The position numbers were made by a program, and so were the translations under genes. DNA of 14,972 nucleotides, taken from NCBI GenBank assembly GCA_001275005.1, contig JWZX01001709.1, positions 1 to 14,972 on the forward strand, read 5' to 3'. The notes under the pieces were generated by a model. It was not told where the DNA came from and searched no databases. It saw only the letters and a list, made by a program, of their open reading frames with translations. Origin of the DNA: Chrysochromulina tobinii. Taxonomy: Eukaryota; Haptophyta; Prymnesiales; Chrysochromulinaceae. Of the stretch, positions 7,032 through 14,604 are shown one piece after another. Within the stretch, counting starts at the first letter, position 1. Every line of letters begins with the position of its first letter.

Positions 7032-9981
7032 ATGGGCGCACCAGGCAAGGGCAAGGGCGGCAGCGGCGGCAGCAGCTGGGTCGACGACCGTGTCGAAGCC
7101 CTCACCCGCCACATTGCGCAGCATGCACAGTCCAAGGAGCTCGACGCCGCAAAGGACGCGTTCGCGTCAATCGCACACGAGGGCTTCACGCCCAATAAGT
7201 TTGCGTACGCGGCGATGATCAACGCCCACATCACGAGCGGCGACCTGCCGGGCGCCATGGCGATGCTGCGGAAGATGGAGGCGGCCGGCATCCCACTCAA
7301 TAATGTGGTGCTCACGACGCTGCTCAAGGGCCACTGCGCTGTCGGCGACCTTGAGGCCGCCCGCGCACTCCTGTGCAGCATGTCTGACGCCAAGGTGGCT
7401 CCGGACGTGCGCACGCTCAACACGTTCATGCGCGGCTGCGTGCGCGCGGGCGACCTCGGCGCGGCGCAGTGGGCGTTTCGGAGGCTGCCCGAGTGGAATC
7501 TGACGCCTGGTGTGCCGGCAACGGTCGCCATGGGACGGCTGCTCTGCCAGGGGCTGCGCCTGAGGCGCCTTCGCAAGCTGCTCGCTGCGCACACGGAGCG
7601 TGGGTCCTCGCCCGCCGCCCACGCCCCCAAGCCGCCGCGGGTCAACCCGTGCATGTTCTGGGAGCGTGGGCAGTGCTCGCGTGGCCTCAACTGCCACTTT
7701 TGGCACGACCCCTCGATCGTGCAGCACGATCAGAGGGCGACAGATGCGGCGCACCGTGATGCTGAGCTCGAGATGCAGATGCAGCTCGCGCAGGCCGCCG
7801 CACTCCTCGGTCGGTCCAAGGCATGCAAGCGCGCGCTCCGCCGGGCCGAGAGTCTCTACTGCGCCGCGGAGGCGGATGAGGCGAGGCGTGAGACTGAATG
7901 GTGGGGTGGTGGCGGCGGCGGTGGCGGCGGCGGCGGCAGTGGCGGTGGCGGGGGAGAGGGCGACGAGCATGAGAACCGTTACGGCACCGGACTGCACGCG
8001 GCCTTTCGGCGCGCGGAGCTCAAGCGTGACGCAGTCCGCATCCGACGCTACCTGCGCGCGCTCCGGCGGCAGCGCAAGGGCTGTGGCGAGGGCGGCGGCA
8101 AGAGAGGAGACAAGGGTGGTGACGGGGGCGGCGGCGAGGGCGGCGGCGAGGGCGGCGGCGAAGGCGATTCACTGCCAGCCGCGGCGCTTCCAGCCCTAGA
8201 CGAGTATTACTGGCGTTGCCTTATATTTGGGGTGCGCCTCGAGGGCGGATCTCTCCTGATGACCTCTGATGGCCCCTGATGACCTCTGATGGCCTCTCTC
8301 ATCAGGTGCGCCTCGAGGGCGGATCTCTCCTGATGACCTCTGATGGCCCCTGATGACCTCTGATGGCCTCTTTCATCAGGTACGCCTCGAGGGCGGTGGC
8401 GACGCCTCGGGGGGCACGTGCAGCGGGTCCGATGGCGTGACGTCACCAGCTGCGAGCCCTTCACAGCGAGCGCCTTCACAGCCAGCGCCTTCACGGCCAG
8501 CGCCTTCACAGCCAGCGCCCCCTCTCGCCACACGCCTCCTCGAGGCCCTCAAGCGCACGGCTGGCTTCGGTCGCGCGTGCCGGCGCGGGCTCGCCTCTGA
8601 GCAACGCATGGCCAGGCAGCTCGAAAAGACGATCACGCGCAAGGGGCGGCTGCGCTGGTGCCGAGTCTTCGGACGCCACAAGCGCCGTATTGGCGCCGGT
8701 GCCACCACCCTTAACGCCACAGCAGCTCCGCACGCAGCCAGCAAGGCTGCCCCAGGGATGCCCACGGCGGCAGCGCCTGCCACAGCTGTGCCCACGACGG
8801 CGCGGACGGCCACGTCACCCCTCGACCCGTGCGATCTCCCGTGCGATCTCCCGATCAAGCTCGAAGTGGCCTCGGGCACAGGGGAATGGGCGGTCGCGCA
8901 GGCACTTGCTGATGTGGGGAAAGCGAATTGGGCAGCCATCGAACTGCGTCATGATCGAGTCTACTCGACCTTCTCGCGCATGGCCCTGCAGGTGGGCACA
9001 CCGAGCGCTTTGATTTCGGGGCGGGGGGGGCTGATCAACCCAGAACTGCCATTTGAAGGGGGGGGGGGCGGGGTGCTGATCAACCCAGAACCACCTTTGG
9101 TTGATATTGGCCGTAATGGCCGTGATTGGCCATGATGGCCGTGCTAGCCTCTGCTTGTGGTCTTGGTTGCTGCTGATTGCTGCCGATTGTGCCCAATTGT
9201 TTCCCTCGCCTGATTGCTGCTGATTGTGCCCAATTGTTTCTGATTGTTGCTGATTGTGCCCAATTGTTCCCCTCGCGTTCGATGATGCTGCAGCGCGTCC
9301 CCAACCTGTGTGTAATGGGTGGCGACGCGCACGCGATCGTGCGTTCGCATCTGAGGCCATGTAGCGTCTCGCACGTCTTCATCAACTTCCCTGAGCCGCC
9401 CTCGGGCTACCAGGTGAATCTGGAACTGCCCTGCAACTGCCCTGCAACTTCCCAGAGCCGCCCTCGGGCTACCAGGCTGAACTTCGTCAGATTGCCACGG
9501 ATCGGCCGCTCATCGCACCGTTGATTGCGTGTGATTGCCCGCGGACTGTGCGCCCCTGAGCGCCTCGGGCACTGCGTCGCCTGTCGATCGGTAGGGCATC
9601 GAGTCCGCCTCCAACGAGCTGCATCTTCTCACGCCGAGCTTCTTTGGTGCGCTCTATCGGGTGCTCAAACGTCAAGGGCGCCTCACCATCCTTTCCGACA
9701 ACGGGCGCTACTGCCGCGCCCTCTGCGCCACCCTCGGCGCGCTGCGTGACCCGACCGGCGCGACGGCGCGCGCGGCTTTGGTCAACGAGGACCTTCGGCT
9801 GCTCGACGGGGCCGAGGCGCCGCATCACGAGATGGTCAGCGGTGTGCGGCTCTATTACGGCACGCCTGGCCCGGACTGCGGCCACCTCGTCACGCAGACG
9901 TCCTATTTCGATCGGCTGTGGGAGTACCGGCAAGGGGAGGCAACGGAGCGCTTCTACATATTCATGAAGAAGGCCATTTGA
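7032..9981 (+). CDS. PPR-CCCH zinc finger-TrmB (tRNA guanine-N7 methyltransferase) fusion protein, four exons
   Basis: The inferred exons are 7032-8231, 8380-8991, 9294-9413 and 9595-9981, all joined in phase 0 by GT-AG introns, giving 772 residues. Residues 56-160 hold three pentatricopeptide repeats, which bind single-stranded RNA, with a degenerate unit on each side. Residues 207-225 form a CCCH finger, C-x7-C-x5-C-x3-H. Two Gly-rich and basic low-complexity stretches follow (292-310, 350-378). Residues 559-772 match the TrmB SAM-dependent fold: LEVASGTGEWAV (motif I, 561-572), AIELRHDRV, GGDAHAIV, VFINFPEPP (632-640, where bacterial TrmB has FPDPW), LTILSDNGRY (674-683) and C-terminal SYFDRLWEYRQGEATERFYI. 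It probably makes 7-methylguanosine in an RNA chosen by the PPR and zinc-finger part; target and compartment are unknown. No clear transit peptide follows the chosen ATG, so a 5' exon may be missing. The domain calls are strong; the exon joins are inferred from frame and homology. Confidence 0.8.
8232..8379 (+). other. Intron 1: two tandem 74 bp GT...AG units
   Basis: Units 8232-8305 and 8306-8379 are nearly identical; each starts GTGCGCC and ends CATCAG. Exon 2 itself starts with a third, diverged copy of the first 17 bases (gtacgcctcgagggcgg). Within each unit a 20 bp element beginning tgatgacctctgatggcc is itself repeated. Removing all 148 bp keeps phase 0 across the join; keeping either unit hits a stop or shifts the frame. 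Confidence 0.75.
8458..8517 (+). repeat. 15 bp coding tandem repeat
   Basis: Four copies of a 15 bp unit related to ccttcacagccagcg encode Pro-Ser-Gln/Arg-Pro-Ala blocks in the linker between the zinc finger and methyltransferase domain of the fusion protein. Confidence 0.85.
8992..9293 (+). other. Intron 2 (302 bp) packed with short repeats
   Basis: The boundaries are CTGCAG|GTGGGC and GATGCTGCAG|CGCGTC. Splicing joins FSRMALQ to RVPNLCVMGGDA, the expected order in TrmB proteins. Inside are two copies of ctgatcaacccagaac (9031, 9076), several ggccgt/ggccat words near 9110-9145, and three copies of gattgtgcccaattgtt (9185, 9222, 9252). Read through, it ends at a stop at 9135. Confidence 0.8.
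9414..9594 (+). other. Intron 3 (181 bp) carrying a copy of the preceding exon end
   Basis: The boundaries are CTACCAG|GTGAAT and GGTAG|GGCATC. Splicing joins NFPEPPSGYQ to GIESASNELHLLTP in phase 0. Bases 9445-9475 repeat the last 31 bases of exon 3 (9383-9413) with one mismatch, offset 62 bp, so a second CCAG acceptor lies at 9475. Using that acceptor leads to a stop within about 30 codons, so 9594 is preferred. Confidence 0.65.
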
Positions 9982-10884
9982 GGGAGACATGAGAAGTGGA
10001 CGTCGTTGAACGGAGGGCGTGAACCGCGGGTAACGCGTGATCCGAAGACGGATTAGTATAAAGAGACAATGGAAAAAGAGTGGAGATTGCCGAGTTCGGG
10101 ACGGGAAATTGATAGAAGCTTAGAAGAAAGAGTAAGAGAGAGCGCCACGGGCGAGGCAGCGGGCACCGCACGCACGCCGCCGCGTCATCCCCTCCCCGGC
10201 CGGGCTCCATGGCTCAACCTCCGACGCTTTGTACCTTGTTGCTTCCTAGCCGCCCGGCCGCCGCGCAGCGCAGCGACGTGCCGCTGGCTCACTCCTGGCA
10301 GCCGATCCATGTGCTGACTGCTGTGGCCCCTATGTGGCCCCCCCGCCAGCGCAGCCCCGTAATAGGGAAGAAGGGTACGTGGGAGGGATACTTGGAAGGG
10401 GCATGCAGGCACCACCTTCAAATTCCCCCACCGCACTCCTCAACCGCCGCCAGGCCTTGGGTCCCTTCAATAAACAGTTGGGTAGCTCGCGTTCAGTACA
10501 CATGTACATGTATGAAACTCACTCACAGACACAGACTCCTCGAGTCTCCGACGGCGGGACAACTAATTTAGAACTAAGAGCATCTTAGATTCACACACTA
10601 TGACTATCCCCGCCACATGCGGCGCAGGGGCCTTCATATATCCGGGACGGGCTCCTTGGAATTTTCTACGGGCTATCAACATGAACTATGTCGATGAGTG
10701 ATGACTAAGAGATGACGTGACCGCGTGACCCGTTGAGAGACCAAGGGACGTGCTCGCTCGTGGGCCATTTTCGCTTTCTTTGGAGGGTGGCGATCGACCA
10801 TCCTGAACGCGAAAGGAGTGGCGCATGCTCGGCATCTCGGAATCTCCCGGGAACATGCGTGATTAGGGTTTCTGATGATCTCTT
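9982..10884. other. Intergenic region without a convincing gene
   Basis: About 900 bp separates the methyltransferase stop from the metallophosphoesterase start. It holds a TATA-like agtataaagag (about 10055), a GC-rich block (10140-10350), an AATAAA at 10469-10474, a short palindromic tacatgta near 10505, a small hairpin ctaaga-gca-tcttag (about 10575-10589), and a TATA-like catatatcc (about 10636). Open frames of about 80 codons on the plus strand are compositionally odd and match nothing I know. The right part presumably holds the promoter of the next gene. Confidence 0.5.
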
Positions 10885-12627
10885 ATGTCGTCAATTTTGA
10901 TGCCAAAATTAGTAACTAGAAGATCAGAAATGACGCGAGATTCTTTTGGCATGATCAGCATGATGTTGCTCGCTGCAACTGCAGCGAAGCTTATGCCATA
11001 TAAATGTGCGGGGCGCTGGCCAACGTGTCACATCAGGCGTGCAACGACCTCGCAGATGGCGCTCACATTTGAATCCGGCAACGAAATCTTTCAACCGACC
11101 ACATTCTATGAGGATGAGCTCTGCAATGATGATGGGTGTCAGGTACCCAGCAGTGACACTTTCATGCTGGCCATCCTCGGAGACCTTCATCTCGATCCGC
11201 GCAAAATGGAGGACTATGGAACCGGCCGTTCCCACTTCGTGCCGATCATCCAGGATGCGAAGAAAGTAGGCGTCAGCGCCTTCGTCATCTCTCTGGGCGA
11301 TCTCGGTGAGTCCAAGTCTGTGTATCCTGACAAGACCAATGAGCTGTTTGCTGGCACCACCGAATGTCATGAGCTAGCCCATCAGTTCCTCTCCTCGTTT
11401 GGAGCCCCATACGAGGTCATCGCAGGCAACCATGACCTTGAGGGCATCGATGAGTTCGCCACAGATAAGGCCAACCTCGAGGCCTTCCTCCGCATCCATG
11501 GCAAGCCCACCCCGCACTTTATGACGCAAGTGGCCGAAAAGACGCTGATCGTGGGGCTGGGATCCACCGTCTTCCGCGACGCCAAGTACACCTCGCACGA
11601 GGTCACGATCGACGAGGCTCAGCTCGCGTGGTTCGAGAGCATGCTCGAAGAGCACCCGGCGGAGGAGGGCTGGAAGATCTTCATGTTCTCTCATGCACCT
11701 CCAATTGGCTCGGGTCTGCGCGTGCTGCAAGAGAACCACGTGGTGAACGGCTGCTGCTGGTTGAACCATTCGGGCGGGAAGACCACCCGCAAGTTCATCG
11801 AGCTCGTCCGAAAGCATCGAAGCATCAAGGCGTGGTTCTCGGGGCACTTCCATCTCGGACAGGATTACCAAGATTCAATCACGTTCCCAACCATCCCGCG
11901 CGAGCAGGGGCCGTACCCGAACCGTGGCTCGTGCGTCTTCGCCCAGACATCTGTCATGCGCTCGGGTGCATCGCGCGACACGCGCCAGCAGTCGCGGCTG
12001 GTGCGCGGCAATAAGGAGGGCTTCGAGATCTGCACGGTCAACCACGTCGATGGCGGCAGCATCCGCCTGGATGCCACGATCACGTACTCGGATTCGACTC
12101 ACGAGGTTGGTGTTTATGCGCACGAGCACGACGATTACATCCACGAACAGTTCACAAAGGTCTACAGCCCCGCCGAGGGCGACGAGAACTACGTGCCGCC
12201 GTCAGCCGACGATCCGTTGCGTATCGATGCGAGCCGCGGTGACGACGTGGACATGGACACGATCGCGTGGTGGAAGATGAATACCGGCCAAGTCCTCGGT
12301 GTGTATGACGGTAGGCTCATCGAGTACGACCCGTCGACCCTCGCTCCCCTCGGTCTTGTCACCGGGGCGGACGAGCTCCTCGGCAAGAAGATTGTCGTGG
12401 TCGCATCGGGCGTACAGCAGGAATGCGTCATCGGAAGTGTGGAAGCTGGCATGGAAGGGGCCGACTGTGCCAACTTTGAAGGTGAGGAGCAGTCGATGAT
12501 GCTTGCTTGCGACGTCGAGGGCACTCTCACCGTGATTCAGCCGAATGAGGACGGATCTTACTGGCGTAAGATCGTGCGCAACAAGATGGTCCGCATGAAG
12601 GAGAAGCGCCGTGAGCAGGTGTGCTGA
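10885..12627 (+). CDS. Calcineurin-like metallophosphoesterase
   Basis: The 580-residue product has the full set of metal-binding motifs of the calcineurin-like phosphoesterase fold: GDLHLD (D100, H102), SLGDLGES (D139), GNHD (181-184), FSHAPP (H270) and GHFH (320-323). These bind two metal ions and hydrolyse phosphomono- or diesters; the substrate cannot be told. Residues 1-60 lie outside the catalytic domain. They are basic with a hydrophobic patch (about 22-35, FGMISMMLLAATAA), compatible with a signal peptide or the first part of an organelle-targeting sequence. Beyond the catalytic domain (about 95-400) there is an extra ~180-residue region that I do not recognise, ending in a basic tail. 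The frame is open throughout without introns. The ATG at 10885 is the first; Met16 would place the hydrophobic segment closer to the N-terminus. Confidence 0.85.
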   Translation: MSSILMPKLVTRRSEMTRDSFGMISMMLLAATAAKLMPYKCAGRWPTCHIRRATTSQMALTFESGNEIFQPTTFYEDELCNDDGCQVPSSDTFMLAILGDLHLDPRKMEDYGTGRSHFVPIIQDAKKVGVSAFVISLGDLGESKSVYPDKTNELFAGTTECHELAHQFLSSFGAPYEVIAGNHDLEGIDEFATDKANLEAFLRIHGKPTPHFMTQVAEKTLIVGLGSTVFRDAKYTSHEVTIDEAQLAWFESMLEEHPAEEGWKIFMFSHAPPIGSGLRVLQENHVVNGCCWLNHSGGKTTRKFIELVRKHRSIKAWFSGHFHLGQDYQDSITFPTIPREQGPYPNRGSCVFAQTSVMRSGASRDTRQQSRLVRGNKEGFEICTVNHVDGGSIRLDATITYSDSTHEVGVYAHEHDDYIHEQFTKVYSPAEGDENYVPPSADDPLRIDASRGDDVDMDTIAWWKMNTGQVLGVYDGRLIEYDPSTLAPLGLVTGADELLGKKIVVVASGVQQECVIGSVEAGMEGADCANFEGEEQSMMLACDVEGTLTVIQPNEDGSYWRKIVRNKMVRMKEKRREQVC

Positions 12628-12749
12628 TCTATGCGAATCAAACACATCTCATCCCATAACGCCGCGCTATCATTTCATCTCACAAATCTTGTGCGTTCGG
12701 TGCGCCTTCGATACGAGTTCAGGCTGCGGCGAGATATGCGGCGGAGGAA

Positions 12750-12896
12750 ATGTCGATGACGTCGCGATCGGCCACGACCTCACTGAAGCTGGTGAGCTCG
12801 TGGGGGCCCTACACGAGTATGGTAGGAACTGCGAAGACCACCGGCGTCAAGAGCCATGCGCAGAACGCCAAGGACGTCGCCAAGCTCCTCAAGTGA
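12750..12896 (+). CDS. Possible 48-codon small ORF or exon remnant
   Basis: An ATG-initiated frame of 48 codons ends in a Lys-rich tail (VKSHAQNAKDVAKLLK, then TGA). The same frame is open back to a stop at 12657-12659, so it could also be a terminal exon or gene fragment. I recognise no family. It lies about 120 bp after the metallophosphoesterase stop and could equally be its 3' untranslated region. Confidence 0.2.
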   Translation: MSMTSRSATTSLKLVSSWGPYTSMVGTAKTTGVKSHAQNAKDVAKLLK

Positions 12897-13190
12897 ACGT
12901 GCTGAAGAAGTGGAGGTAGTTGTGGGTTAGTTGAGTTGGGTTGAGTGGGATGTGCCACGGTGCGCTCAATCTGGCGGTCGCAATCGTCGATCGCAATCGT
13001 CGATCGCAATCGAAACTAATGGTGGAGAGCAGAGGATAGGCGCAGCCGAGGCTCGGGAGCGAGCGAGCGGATCGGCCGGGCGGGGAGGAGGTGGTCGGGG
13101 CGCTTGGCGGGAGTCCGCAACCGGCCGACGCGCGGCGCGGCCGGGAGAGCGGGACGGATCGGGCCAGCAAGTACCAACGGCATGACCAAC
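12897..13190. other. Gene-free spacer with a 13 bp tandem repeat
   Basis: This stretch begins with G/T-rich words (gttag, gttgag). It has about 2.7 copies of the 13-mer tcgcaatcgtcga (12978-13012), then a purine-rich, very GC-rich block (about 13040-13160) with gagcgagcg-type words. I see no protein or RNA gene in it. Confidence 0.5.
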
Positions 13191-13610
13191 GGCGATGGCG
13201 GACGGCGAACCCTCCGAGGGTGACCCTGACGGAATAGGTCCCTATGTGACTTATGTGACTGAACACGGTGCCTAATCATCGGGAACATAGTCTAAGAAGT
13301 TCCGTTCCTAACGCACATGCCCTCCGGGAGCGTTGTCGCATCGCACCGCCCGGCCATAACCGCGATAGGCGATAGCGAACAGGCGCCATAATCCAATGAT
13401 TTTAGAGTCCGAGGCGATGCAGGACGGGAAGGGGCGGCCAAGCATGGCACGCAGCAGCAATGCTGGAAGGCAGCGATGAACGGCTGAAGCGGCAGTAGCG
13501 CCGTGCAGTTTCGAGTGATTTTCGAGCAGGCAGGCTCAGGCCACATGTTATAGAGCGCAACGAGCGCGCACCTGATCTGTGTGAGCCGTGGCACCGAGCC
13601 GCGTGCGTGA

Positions 13611-14105
13611 TCAGCTGACGCAGCAGCAGACGCAAGCAATCAGCGACAGCTCTGACCTCGTCCTATCCAGTAACGGAGGAGGCTGCAGTGTTCCATGCCC
13701 GCCGCCACCGCCGCCGGCAGCGACGGCGGCGGTGGCAGCGGTGGCCGGCTTGACCAGCTCGCGCCACACCATCAGGTGCCGTACCCGCGAGGGCACGTCG
13801 AATGGAGCGAGCCCCACGCTGCACACTGGGCAGCGTAGCGGGCGCTGAGCCATTCTCTGCCCATTCACCACCCAGGTGTGCACGTACTTTACCAGGCATT
13901 CCTCGCAGAAGGTGTGATTGCAGTTCGTCCTGCGCAGGTGCACCTCCTCTAAGCAGATGGAGCACTCCTCCGTCGTGTACGAGCCGCGAAACATGTACTC
14001 TTCGACGACAGGTGGGCGTAGAGATGGCTGCAGCGCTACCCGTCGCTCCTTGGCCGCCATCGAGGCCTCGTCTGGCGCGCTCGCGGCCGGCAAAACATTC
14101 GCCAT
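13611..14105 (-). CDS. RING-HC finger protein (probable E3 ubiquitin ligase), copy A
   Basis: This 164-residue protein has a C3HC4 RING finger: C48-x2-C51-x10-C62-x-H64-x2-C67-x2-C70-x21-C92-x2-C95, read from ECSICLEE, NCNHTFCEEC and RCPVC. RING-HC domains bind an E2 enzyme and promote ubiquitin transfer, so an E3 ligase is the natural guess; the target is unknown. The C6-C7 loop (YVHTWVVNGQRMAQRPL) seems long for a RING. After the RING come a short conserved-looking stretch (RVRHLMVWRELVKP), an Ala/Gly run encoded by GCC repeats, and a Cys-rich tail (ACVCCCVS). It has an ATG at 14105 and a TGA at 13611-13613, with no introns. The adjacent near-identical copy supports the coding call, since sequence is conserved through the RING. 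Confidence 0.85.
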   Translation of the reverse strand: MANVLPAASAPDEASMAAKERRVALQPSLRPPVVEEYMFRGSYTTEECSICLEEVHLRRTNCNHTFCEECLVKYVHTWVVNGQRMAQRPLRCPVCSVGLAPFDVPSRVRHLMVWRELVKPATAATAAVAAGGGGGGHGTLQPPPLLDRTRSELSLIACVCCCVS

Positions 14106-14165
14106 TTTTGTGTGCGCTTTCCAACCCCAATTTCGGCTGCAAATTTCGGCTATATATTAAGGGTT
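14106..14165 (-). promoter_or_regulatory. Probable core promoter of RING gene copy A
   Basis: On the minus strand, cttaatatatagcc (about 14149-14162) is a TATA-like element roughly 45-55 bp upstream of the ATG at 14105. The 14106-14200 stretch is more AT-rich than its surroundings. The short distance implies a very short 5' leader. Confidence 0.45.
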
Positions 14166-14604
14166 GTAACTTCCTTTAAAGGGCCACATGTGTGAACTTC
14201 GGTCCAGTGTCGATCTAAAGCCGTTAGATGGTCCCAGGGGCACCCCACAGCAGCGGCGATGCCGATGGCGGACGGGACCCTCTGATAACCCTCTGACGGA
14301 ATAGGTTCTATCTGACTAGAATGTGACTGAGCACGGTGCCGCCATCATGATTGGTGCCGCCATTATGATTCATGTCGTACTTGAGTCCGAGGCGATGCAG
14401 GAGGAAGGGGCGGCCAAGCATGGTACGCAGCAGCTGGGAGGCAGCGATGAACGGCTGAAGCGGCAGTGGCGCTGCGCAGTTCCGAATAATTTTCGAGCAG
14501 GCAGGCTGCTGCGTACCAGACGATGCACCTCAGGCCACATATTATAGTGCGCAACGAGCGCGCACCTGATCTGTGTGAGCCGTGGCACCGAACCGCGTGC
14601 GTGA

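Larger units (their letters stand above)
13191..14260. repeat. Tandem duplication, copy A (complete RING gene unit)
   Basis: A unit of about 1.07 kb begins near gatggcggacgg (13194) and contains the 3' flank, the RING gene and its promoter. The next unit begins with the same word at 14264 in the same orientation. Shared landmarks include ctgacggaatagg, gagtccgaggcgatgcag (13406 and 14383) and the whole RING 3' half. Offsets drift from about 1070 to 977 to 1039 because of indels in the flank and one 45 bp duplication. Confidence 0.85.

Noticed and set aside
7167-7997. Minus-strand ORF of 276 codons opposite the PPR region
   Set aside because: The plus strand encodes clear PPR repeats and a zinc finger. 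The minus frame has no recognisable features.
10150-10560. Possible solo LTR (AATAAA at 10469 followed by CA-rich sequence ending cgggacaac)
   Set aside because: I could not find matching terminal TG...CA ends, a target-site duplication or a second copy in the window.
10069-10588. Plus-strand ORFs of 80-120 codons in the 9982-10884 gap
   Set aside because: They overlap each other in different frames, have no family features, and the composition changes along them. Not enough to call genes.
10690-10810. C/D-box snoRNA-like words (gtgatga near 10699, ctga near 10803)
   Set aside because: There is no terminal stem joining the boxes and no convincing C'/D' pair. Such short words occur by chance.
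13292-13639. Minus-strand ORF in the RING gene 3' flank, with a similar one at 14363-14629
   Set aside because: The two duplicated flanks are similar in DNA but their open frames differ because of indels, so the sequence behaves as non-coding.
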